A stretch of 5,434 nt of DNA from contig JASLPZ010000430.1 in NCBI GenBank assembly GCA_030744725.1, forward strand, positions 1 to 5,434. Reading direction: 5' to 3'. The stretch is from ARS98 sp030744725 (GTDB taxonomy: Bacteria; Planctomycetota; Planctomycetia; Pirellulales; Pirellulaceae). Under the pieces are notes generated by a model that was not told where the DNA came from, ran no database searches, and saw only the letters and a list, made by a program, of their open reading frames with translations. A program made the translations under genes and the position numbers. This document shows positions 1 through 5,434 of this stretch, one piece after another (within the stretch, counting starts at the first letter, position 1; the number at the start of each line of letters is the position of its first letter).

Positions 1-183
1 GTTCAGATTCCCGAGGGGCTCTACAACAGAACGCCACCACAAACACCCCATTCACCCACTAATTCCTCCGAAGAGCCATCCCCAACAACCAGGGCTAGTA
101 TCCCATCCTGCGGATTATCCCGCTGTTTACTACACAGAATTATTCCACTCATTCTCATCGCATTCGCGGTCACACGATCAATA
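1..183 (+). other. In-frame upstream region of the sulfatase encoding a leader-like hydrophobic segment
   Basis: The reading frame of the sulfatase stays open from its GTG at 184 back to base 1, with no stop and no in-frame ATG, GTG or TTG. Translated, bases 121-183 give a basic stretch (RCLLHR) followed by a hydrophobic core (IIPLILIAFAV). The core runs on into TSLALSAE inside the annotated gene, which looks like the end of a signal peptide. An AGGG at 91-94 sits 5 bases before an in-frame ATC at 100-102, the position where an ATG would be expected. The real start is therefore either left of the window, at a rare codon, or lost by mutation or sequencing error. A second frame is also stop-free over this stretch, so openness alone is weak evidence. 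The hydrophobic leader is the main argument. Confidence 0.5.
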
Positions 184-2040
184 GTGAACACGAGTCTGGC
201 GTTGTCAGCTGAAACCAGTCGTCTACCTAATATCGTATTGATCCTCGCCGACGATCTCGGTTGGAAGGATCTTGGTTGCTACGGCAGCGAGGTTTTCGAC
301 ACGCCGAATCTGAATCGAATGGCAGAGCGCGGTATGAGGTTCACCTCCGCCTACGCCGCTAGCTGCGTATGTTCGCCAACACGCGCAAGCATCATGACGG
401 GCAAATATCCAGCACGGCTCGATTTGACGATTTGGCTGGGCGGTCGAGGCGGCGCACCGGCGGTGAATCATTTGTCGCTTGACGAAACGACCATCGCAGA
501 GTCCTTGCGAAATTCTGGTTACGTGACTGCAATGGTTGGAAAGTGGCATCTGGGCGACAGGGCGTATTGGCCAAAACAGCAAGGATTCGACATAGCAGTC
601 GGCGAGCCACATTCCGGCTCGCCAGCGGGCGGATACTACCTGCCGAACCGCATCAGTTTGCCCGGTGCCGAGAAAGGAGACTATTTAACGGATCGACTCA
701 CTGACGAAGCGGTGAAGATTATCGACGACAATCACGACCGCCCGTTCTTCCTGTACCAGGCGTACCACTCCGTCCACACGCCCATCCAAGGTCGACCCGA
801 TCTTGTCGAGAAACATCAAGTGCGATCCCAGCGCGATGACAAGTTATTCAACGCCCAATACGCCGCCATGATCGAGAGCCTCGACGCTGGTGTCGGGCGG
901 ATTATGGACACATTGCGAAAGCATGAATTGCTGGAACGAACGATCGTGTTCTTCACGTCCGACAACGGCGGCTACGCATTCACTCGTGGGAAGAAGAACA
1001 ACATCACCGATAATACGCCGTTGCGTTACGGCAAAGGCTACTGCTATGAAGGCGGACATCGTGTACCGTGGATCGTGCATTATCCACCAATGGTCCGAGG
1101 CGGCACGGTTTCGGAGGAGCCGGTTGTGACTACGGACTTGTATCCGACGATTCTGCGGCTGGCGGGAATCAATTCGTTGCCGCGTCAACACCGTGATGGC
1201 GTGGATCTCTCACCTCTACTAATTGATGCAGGCGCAAAGGTGGCTCGTGATGCGATCTACTGGCATTACCCGCACAACAGCCCGCAAGGCGGCACTCCCT
1301 CAGGTGCGATTCGTACGAGAGACTGGAAGTTGATCGAGTTCTTCGGCGACGGTCGTCGCGAACTGTATAACTTGGATGTTGATATCGGTGAACGCAAGAA
1401 CCTCGCGCGACAGATGCCTGACAAAGCGAAGGAGTTGCAGGATCGGCTAGTTGCTTGGCGAAAGGAAGTCGAGGCGAAATTGCCGTCAGACGCGACGAAG
1501 TTCCAGCCGCAAAGAACATCCTCGCCGGTTGAGAACGTGACGCCGACAAAAGAGTTCCCCGGCTTTGACAAGCTGGCCGACGTCGAACTGAGAGAATCCG
1601 AATTGGGTTATCAGCTTGCCTCGACGGGCAACGGACTTGCGTTACGCAACCTGAAGCAACCGATCAAGGGCAAAGCCGTCTTCGACGTGAAAATCCGGCC
1701 GCCAGGTGTACTTCCCAGTAATGGGTTTCTGGTGTTCGGGGCCGAACCCACCGACGCTGGCACAATCAAGTGCGGTTTGTTGGTGGGCGGCAAGAAGCTC
1801 ACGGCGTTCAACGGGGTTTATCCGCCAGCGAAGCCTACAGAGACCAGGGCAGATCTTGTCGGTGGCTCGATTTACGATGTTCAAGTAACCGTTGACCTCA
1901 AAAATGGAAAAGTGACGGTCAAAGCCGCTAGCCGGGAGATCACGCATCCGCTGCCCACAAACCTGAAGGTGATCAACTACGTCGGCTACGCTGTAATCCG
2001 CACTCGTGCGGAATTCGGCCAGATCACTGGAGCAGACTAA
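184..2040 (+). CDS. Secreted formylglycine-dependent sulfatase (arylsulfatase A / GalNAc-6-sulfatase-like) with C-terminal extension
   Basis: Predicted to hydrolyse sulfate esters, probably on a sulfated polysaccharide outside the cytoplasm; the substrate cannot be read from sequence. Numbering from the GTG at 184: NIVLILADDLG carries the metal-binding D23-D24. C63-S-P-T-R67 is the CxPxR signature, whose Cys is oxidised to formylglycine by a maturase not present here. GKWHLG supplies K120 and H122, the HTP motif H198, SDNGG the metal ligands D260-N261, and YGKG K284. The conserved catalytic fold ends near residue 434 after the usual ELYNL...ERKNLA block. Residues 435-618 form an additional domain rich in alternating hydrophobic residues, suggesting a beta-sandwich; I cannot name it. 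GTG 184 is the only standard start available, but it would cut the hydrophobic leader, so the N terminus is probably incomplete. Family assignment is very secure; the start is not. Confidence 0.95.
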   Translation: MNTSLALSAETSRLPNIVLILADDLGWKDLGCYGSEVFDTPNLNRMAERGMRFTSAYAASCVCSPTRASIMTGKYPARLDLTIWLGGRGGAPAVNHLSLDETTIAESLRNSGYVTAMVGKWHLGDRAYWPKQQGFDIAVGEPHSGSPAGGYYLPNRISLPGAEKGDYLTDRLTDEAVKIIDDNHDRPFFLYQAYHSVHTPIQGRPDLVEKHQVRSQRDDKLFNAQYAAMIESLDAGVGRIMDTLRKHELLERTIVFFTSDNGGYAFTRGKKNNITDNTPLRYGKGYCYEGGHRVPWIVHYPPMVRGGTVSEEPVVTTDLYPTILRLAGINSLPRQHRDGVDLSPLLIDAGAKVARDAIYWHYPHNSPQGGTPSGAIRTRDWKLIEFFGDGRRELYNLDVDIGERKNLARQMPDKAKELQDRLVAWRKEVEAKLPSDATKFQPQRTSSPVENVTPTKEFPGFDKLADVELRESELGYQLASTGNGLALRNLKQPIKGKAVFDVKIRPPGVLPSNGFLVFGAEPTDAGTIKCGLLVGGKKLTAFNGVYPPAKPTETRADLVGGSIYDVQVTVDLKNGKVTVKAASREITHPLPTNLKVINYVGYAVIRTRAEFGQITGAD

Positions 2041-2209
2041 CGCCGTCATCGACCAACTCAAAGATGGCAATGGTCGCAACTTTCGGATGGGCCACATGGG
2101 CGGTAGAGAAGTTTTGTGATAAGGCCTATGCTGTTCGTTTACGATTTGCCTCGAGCCAATCAGAGCTACCGCTCGGTCTTGTTAACCCGCTCCCGTTGGT
2201 CACTAAAAC

Positions 2210-2240
2210 TTGACTCAAATACAACGAGTTTCCGACCATA
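2210..2240 (+). promoter_or_regulatory. Possible weak sigma-70-type promoter for the Dabb lipoprotein gene
   Basis: TTGACT at 2210-2215 is a close match to a -35 box. The best -10 candidate is ACCATA at 2235-2240, a poor match with a long 19-base spacer. It lies about 25 bases before the start codon of the next gene. A separate promoter would be expected because 225 bases separate this gene from the sulfatase. Planctomycete promoters are poorly described, so this is only a suggestion. Confidence 0.2.
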
Positions 2241-2248
2241 GGGAGACT
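2227..2248 (+). promoter_or_regulatory. Short inverted repeat / 5' UTR hairpin before the lipoprotein gene
   Basis: AGTTTCC at 2227-2233 can pair with GGAGACT at 2242-2248 to give a 7-bp stem with one G-U pair and an 8-base loop. It ends 5 bases before the Shine-Dalgarno, so it could act in the transcript on ribosome access, or as a DNA operator. No T-run follows, which argues against a terminator. A stem of this length can easily occur by chance. Confidence 0.2.
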
Positions 2249-2253
2249 AATCC

Positions 2254-2257
2254 GGAG
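2254..2257 (+). promoter_or_regulatory. Shine-Dalgarno of the Dabb lipoprotein gene
   Basis: GGAG lies 8 bases upstream of the ATG at 2266, within the optimal spacing range. It supports this ATG as the start even though it gives an 18-residue stretch before the hydrophobic part of the signal peptide. Confidence 0.6.
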
Positions 2258-2265
2258 CAAGTGTC

Positions 2266-3141
2266 ATGAACGCGCCGTATCCAAATCAACCATTCAATCT
2301 CAAGACGGGACACTTTAAATATCTGATCTGTTGCGGTCTCATCTTCGGCATGTGTGCCGCCTGCACCAAGCGGCAGACTGCGGCTCCGGCGACTCCGTCG
2401 ACGCCAGGCAATACAACAGTACCGGCCTCCACTAGTAGCGAGCCAACAATCGTGCCAGAAGTAACCACAACGAAGCCCGATGACACGCCGAAGTTTGGAC
2501 CTGCCCCGGATGGTAAAGTACTACGTCATGCGGTTTTCTTTTCGTTTAAAGAAGAATCCAGCAAAGAGGATATTCAGAGCGTTGTCGATGCGTTTCGCGA
2601 ACTGCCATCGAAGATCGAAGAGATCACCGACTTTCAATGGGGCGTCAACAACAGTCCAGAAGGAGCCAACGATGGGTTCACGCACTGTTTTCTGCTGACC
2701 TTTAAGGATGAAGCTGGGCGAGCGGCTTATCTTCCCCATGAAGCGCACAAGGCTTTCGGTGACGTTTTGCGACCACACAATGACAAGGTCTTCGTGCTCG
2801 ACTACTGGGGAAACGCCGATGTCGAGCCATTGGAAAAGGAATTGAAGCACGCCGTCTTCTTCCGCTTTAAGAAAGGTGCGACCAAAGAAGAAATCCAGAA
2901 AGTGGAGGCGGCTTTTGCCGAATTGCCCTCAAAGATCGACACCATCAAACGTTTTGAATGGGGCATCAACAATAGCCCAGAGAGACACGCTGCCGGGTTT
3001 ACACACTGTTTCATGGTGAGCTTCGATTCGGAAGAGGGACGAGCAGCCTACCTGCCACATCCGGAACATCTGGCATTTGTCGAGATTGTGAAACCAGTTC
3101 TCGACGCTCTGCGCGTGCTGGATTTCTGGGCTCAGAAATAG
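2266..3141 (+). CDS. Predicted exported lipoprotein with two tandem Dabb (stress-responsive A/B barrel) domains
   Basis: The N terminus (residues 1-33) has a basic/aromatic stretch, a hydrophobic run (YLICCGLIFGM) and a lipobox-like CAAC. C33 would be the lipidated residue, so the protein is probably membrane-anchored; Cys at the -3 position is atypical. Residues 34-85 are a Pro/Thr/Ser-rich linker. Two Dabb domains follow at about 86-181 and 193-288, each opening with L-[RK]-H-A-V-F-F and ending V-L-D-[YF]-W. Both contain LPSKI, NNSPE, GFTHCF and the GRAAYLPH..H.AF block. Dabb domains belong to the dimeric alpha/beta barrel superfamily (plant stress proteins, olivetolic acid cyclase), so two copies in one chain could form the barrel pair within the molecule. 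Enzymatic or binding function is unknown. It has its own ribosome-binding site and is probably transcribed apart from the sulfatase. It ends 35 bases from the convergent DUF1501 stop. Confidence 0.88.
   Translation: MNAPYPNQPFNLKTGHFKYLICCGLIFGMCAACTKRQTAAPATPSTPGNTTVPASTSSEPTIVPEVTTTKPDDTPKFGPAPDGKVLRHAVFFSFKEESSKEDIQSVVDAFRELPSKIEEITDFQWGVNNSPEGANDGFTHCFLLTFKDEAGRAAYLPHEAHKAFGDVLRPHNDKVFVLDYWGNADVEPLEKELKHAVFFRFKKGATKEEIQKVEAAFAELPSKIDTIKRFEWGINNSPERHAAGFTHCFMVSFDSEEGRAAYLPHPEHLAFVEIVKPVLDALRVLDFWAQK
2521..2808 (+). repeat. Dabb domain copy 1 (internal duplication)
   Basis: This encodes residues 86-181 of the lipoprotein. It aligns to copy 2 without any gap over 96 residues; by hand count about 55 positions are identical. 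The DNA has diverged more than the protein, so this is an old duplication kept by selection, not a recent tandem repeat. Confidence 0.8.
2842..3129 (+). repeat. Dabb domain copy 2 (internal duplication)
   Basis: This encodes residues 193-288 of the lipoprotein and is the partner of copy 1, separated by an 11-residue acidic linker (GNADVEPLEKE). The shared His positions (LKHAVFF, GFTHCF, LPH..H) are conserved in both copies, so neither looks degenerate. Confidence 0.8.
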
Positions 3142-3176
3142 CCGGTGGTTTGCCGCAGTGGCGTTTTGCTTGTTTG

Positions 3177-4619
3177 TCAGGCCAGGATGTCGGTGATGAC
3201 TTTCCCGCGATCGATATCCAAGCGTCTTCGGCCCGGGACTTCCAATCTAGAGTTGTCCAGGCCGAGCAAGTGCAGCACCGTTGCATGTAAATCGGTCACA
3301 TAGTGACCTTCGCCCAAGGCATGATACCCCAGTTCATCGGTAGCGCCGTGAACGTGCCCACCGCGCACGCCAGCGCCGGCCAACCAAACGGTGAAACCGT
3401 TGGGGTGATGATCGCGCCCCGTCGTTCCGCCTGCCCTTTCTTCGAGCCCCGGAGTACGTCCGAATTCCGTACAGAAGACTACCGTCACATCGTCCATAAG
3501 ACCGCGACGCTTCAAATCCTTGAGTAGGCCGGCGATCGGTTTGTCGACGGACTTGCACATTTTGCCGTGATTGTCTTTCAGTTGTTTGTGGGAATCCCAG
3601 GAGCCGTATGGAGATGGAAACACCTGCACAAAACGTACGCCACGCTCGACGAGCCGCCGCGCCGCGAGGAGCCGCTGACCGGCGACCTTGGTGGCCGTCT
3701 CGTCGACGCCGTATAACTGATTCACTTCCGAAGGCTCGTCAGCCAGGTTGACAGCGCCGGGCACGGCTCTCTGCATTCGATATGCCAGCTCGTAAGACTT
3801 GATCCGTGCCAAAATCTGTTGATCGTGCGGATTCGCCTCGGCAGTGATACGGTTGAGTTCCTCGACCAGTTCGAATTCGTTGGATTGCTGTTGTGCCGTC
3901 TGTGTGTTTTGTCGGGTGCCGAAGGCAAGTGGGTTCTTTGGATCCAGTTTTAGCGGGACTCCGGCGTGTTCCGGTCCCAGGTAGTATGAGTCGATCGACG
4001 CGCGTGTGTCAGAGCGTGTGGGCCCTCCCAGCACGACGAAGCGGGGCAGATTCTCATTGATCGAGCCCAGTCCATAGTGTGCCCACGCGCCAATGCTCGG
4101 CTGCGTTTCGTCCAGTCGGTGCCGACCCGTGTGAATCTGATTCTCAGCCGCATGGTCGTTGTCTGTGGTCCACATGTTGCGGACGAAACTGATCCAATCG
4201 ACACACTCGGACAGATGCGGCCACCAATCCGTGATTTCAATGCCGCTTTCGCCACGTCTTGAGTAGCCGACTTGCATCGGGTAAATCTTCGGATACACAT
4301 CTCGGACATTGATCTCCTCGGCCGGCACACTTCGAAATCGCTTGCGGTGCAAAGGCGAATCGACGGGGTTGGGAAATGGCGTCTCCGCCAACGTCTTTCC
4401 CGCATATTGATTCAGCGCCGGCTTCGGATCGAACGTTTCCACGTGGCTATAACCACCTGACAGAAAGACCCAAATGATTGATTTCGTACGGGGTGGGAAA
4501 TGCGGCTCGCCATTGGGGATGGAATCGGCACGCACGACTCCATCGTTGGCCAACATGGCACCCATGGCCAATCCAGTGAATCCCATTCCAAAGTCGGCGA
4601 GAAAGTCACGGCGATGCAT
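3177..4619 (-). CDS. DUF1501 family protein, Tat-exported
   Basis: A 480-residue protein of the DUF1501 family (PF07394), which belongs to the alkaline phosphatase/sulfatase-like superfamily and has no established reaction. The start MHRRDFL is a twin-arginine export motif (R3-R4-D-F-L), followed by a hydrophobic stretch (GLAMGAMLA) and a likely cleavage site after VRA at residue 31. Family motifs in order are LSGGYSHVETFDPKP (about 53-67), GSWDSH (W341, D342, H344), TEFGRTP (E385-R388) and GRDHHPNG (D403, H404, H405), then the C-terminal DLHATVLHLLGLD. Length is normal for the family and the gene appears intact. It lies 15 bases downstream of the DUF1553 gene on the same strand. The Shine-Dalgarno is poor (AGG about 11 bases before ATG), so translation may be coupled to the upstream gene. 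Family call is secure; function is unknown. Confidence 0.95.
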   Translation of the reverse strand: MHRRDFLADFGMGFTGLAMGAMLANDGVVRADSIPNGEPHFPPRTKSIIWVFLSGGYSHVETFDPKPALNQYAGKTLAETPFPNPVDSPLHRKRFRSVPAEEINVRDVYPKIYPMQVGYSRRGESGIEITDWWPHLSECVDWISFVRNMWTTDNDHAAENQIHTGRHRLDETQPSIGAWAHYGLGSINENLPRFVVLGGPTRSDTRASIDSYYLGPEHAGVPLKLDPKNPLAFGTRQNTQTAQQQSNEFELVEELNRITAEANPHDQQILARIKSYELAYRMQRAVPGAVNLADEPSEVNQLYGVDETATKVAGQRLLAARRLVERGVRFVQVFPSPYGSWDSHKQLKDNHGKMCKSVDKPIAGLLKDLKRRGLMDDVTVVFCTEFGRTPGLEERAGGTTGRDHHPNGFTVWLAGAGVRGGHVHGATDELGYHALGEGHYVTDLHATVLHLLGLDNSRLEVPGRRRLDIDRGKVITDILA

Positions 4620-4634
4620 TTTTCTGGTTGCCTG

Positions 4635-5434
4635 CTATCGAATGGTGACGAAATCGTTGTGATTGAACAAGACGCGGATCAAACTTTCACGAACCATCTG
4701 TTCGTCATCAATGATCTCTCTCTGTTTTACCAGGAACCGTTCCGCGGCGGCAACTTCGCGTCGGACGGGCAGGCGTGATAGCACCGCGATGAACGAGCCG
4801 GCAATAAATGTCTCATCACCGTTGCCAACGCGCTGCGAAATCCGTCTGGCGGCCTGACCACTGCAGCGGTGAATGATCGTGCTGTTGCTCAGCGCCAACG
4901 CCTGTTGAGGCAAAATCGTATTGGTTCGTCGGAAACACTCGGTGGGATCGGGAGCATCAAAGATATCAGAAAGCGCATCGGTGCCACCGTCTTCTGGATA
5001 GACCTCGTAGTAGAGGCTGCGGCGATCCGTGCTCATGGCCTGTGTATTCGGCAGGACAGGTCCTCCCACCGTCGGATCCAGGTCGCCGGCAATGAAGAGG
5101 GCACTGTCGCGAACAACTTCGGATTCCATTCGCCCCTGATTCATTCGCCAAAGCAGTCGATTGTCTTTGTCTTTGGCGAGATTCTTGCTTAGCCCAAGAT
5201 CCGACGAACGCATCCGATAAGCGCGGCTGGTCACGATCAGACGATGGATATGTTTCATGCTCCAATCGTTTTCCAGCAACTCGACGGCCAACCAGTCCAG
5301 TAACTTCGGATGCGTGGGAGACTTGCCATTCCGCCCAAAATCGAAAACGCTTTCGACCAGCGGTACATGGAAGTGGCGCATCCAAATATGGTTGATCGCT
5401 ACGCGAGCAGTCAGCGGATTCTGGGAATCGGTGA
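4635..5434 (-). CDS. DUF1553 (PSD1) domain protein, C-terminal part; 5' end outside the window
   Basis: The visible 265 codons form the C-terminal PSD1 domain of the large planctomycete proteins that usually combine an N-terminal cytochrome-like domain (PSCyt), DUF1549 and DUF1553. The frame is open to base 5434, and the residues just inside the edge read NPLTARVAINHIW, the typical start of PSD1. An internal ATG at 5381 is therefore not the gene start. Other family motifs in order are DFGRNG..PTHP..LDWLA, WSMKHIHRLIVTSRAYR, DNRLLWRMN, a LDPTVGGP segment, RRSLYYEV, FDAPDPTECFRRT, LPQQALAL and the closing LFNHNDFV. The last matches the family's usual end, so the 3' end is complete. Function is unestablished. 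The tight 15-base spacing to DUF1501 indicates one operon, the standard arrangement for this pair. Confidence 0.95.
   Translation of the reverse strand, partial: TDSQNPLTARVAINHIWMRHFHVPLVESVFDFGRNGKSPTHPKLLDWLAVELLENDWSMKHIHRLIVTSRAYRMRSSDLGLSKNLAKDKDNRLLWRMNQGRMESEVVRDSALFIAGDLDPTVGGPVLPNTQAMSTDRRSLYYEVYPEDGGTDALSDIFDAPDPTECFRRTNTILPQQALALSNSTIIHRCSGQAARRISQRVGNGDETFIAGSFIAVLSRLPVRREVAAAERFLVKQREIIDDEQMVRESLIRVLFNHNDFVTIR

Noticed and set aside
2050..2076. Inverted repeat CGACCA/TGGTCG just after the sulfatase stop as a terminator
   Set aside because: A 6-bp stem with a 15-base loop and no following T-run does not make a convincing intrinsic terminator.
1642..2097. Long open frame on the - strand, 151 codons, opposite the sulfatase C-terminal region
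   Set aside because: It lies antisense to a well-supported gene, its translation has no recognisable motif, and no ribosome-binding site stands out. It is a shadow of the real frame.
3151..3176. Possible terminator between the convergent genes: GCCG/TGGC mini-hairpin followed by TTTTGCTTGTTTGT
   Set aside because: The stem is only about 4-5 pairs including G-U wobbles, and the T-run is interrupted. It does not fold equally on the other strand, so support is too weak to annotate.
3950..4405. Second - strand frame of 151 codons inside the DUF1501 gene
   Set aside because: It is on the same strand but in a different frame from DUF1501, and is Arg/Cys/Trp-rich as expected for an out-of-frame translation. 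The DUF1501 frame carries all the family motifs.
4869..5192. + strand frame of 107 codons opposite the DUF1553 gene
   Set aside because: It is antisense to conserved PSD1 motifs, with no plausible start signal or domain.
5379..5381. ATG at 5381 as the start of the DUF1553 gene
   Set aside because: The conserved PSD1 residues NPLTARVAINHIW lie upstream in the same frame, so this is an internal Met and the gene continues past the window edge.

Overview
The window looks like part of a planctomycete genome, most likely from a Rhodopirellula/Pirellula-type relative. The basis is the combination of gene families: a secreted formylglycine sulfatase, a DUF1553 (PSD1) protein directly followed by a Tat-exported DUF1501 protein, and a Dabb-domain lipoprotein. 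PSD1 and DUF1501 pairs and large sulfatase repertoires are hallmarks of that phylum. No ribosomal or other marker gene is present, so the placement rests on family content only.

Layout. The first 183 bases are open in the sulfatase frame and encode a leader-like hydrophobic stretch, although no ATG, GTG or TTG is in frame there. The sulfatase (+ strand) follows, ending at 2040, with all the core active-site motifs and an extra C-terminal domain of about 180 residues. Bases 2041-2265 hold no gene. They contain a weak promoter-like element, a short inverted repeat and a good Shine-Dalgarno for the next gene. A predicted lipoprotein with two tandem Dabb (dimeric alpha/beta barrel) domains lies at 2266-3141 on the + strand. 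Only 35 bases separate its stop from the stop of the convergent DUF1501 gene (3177-4619, - strand). Upstream of DUF1501, 15 bases away and clearly in the same operon, is the 3' part of a DUF1553 gene that runs off the right edge of the window.

How they fit together. All four products are predicted to leave the cytoplasm. The sulfatase probably removes sulfate esters from an algal or animal-type sulfated glycan. The DUF1501/DUF1553 pair has no established biochemical function; it is often found near sulfatases and polysaccharide-degradation genes in this phylum. The Dabb protein may bind or process a small molecule, but nothing here shows which. The window reads as ordinary accessory planctomycete gene content. 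The points most worth a second look are the sulfatase start, its C-terminal extension and the duplicated Dabb domain. I see no mobile element, CRISPR array, RNA gene or clearly new system.
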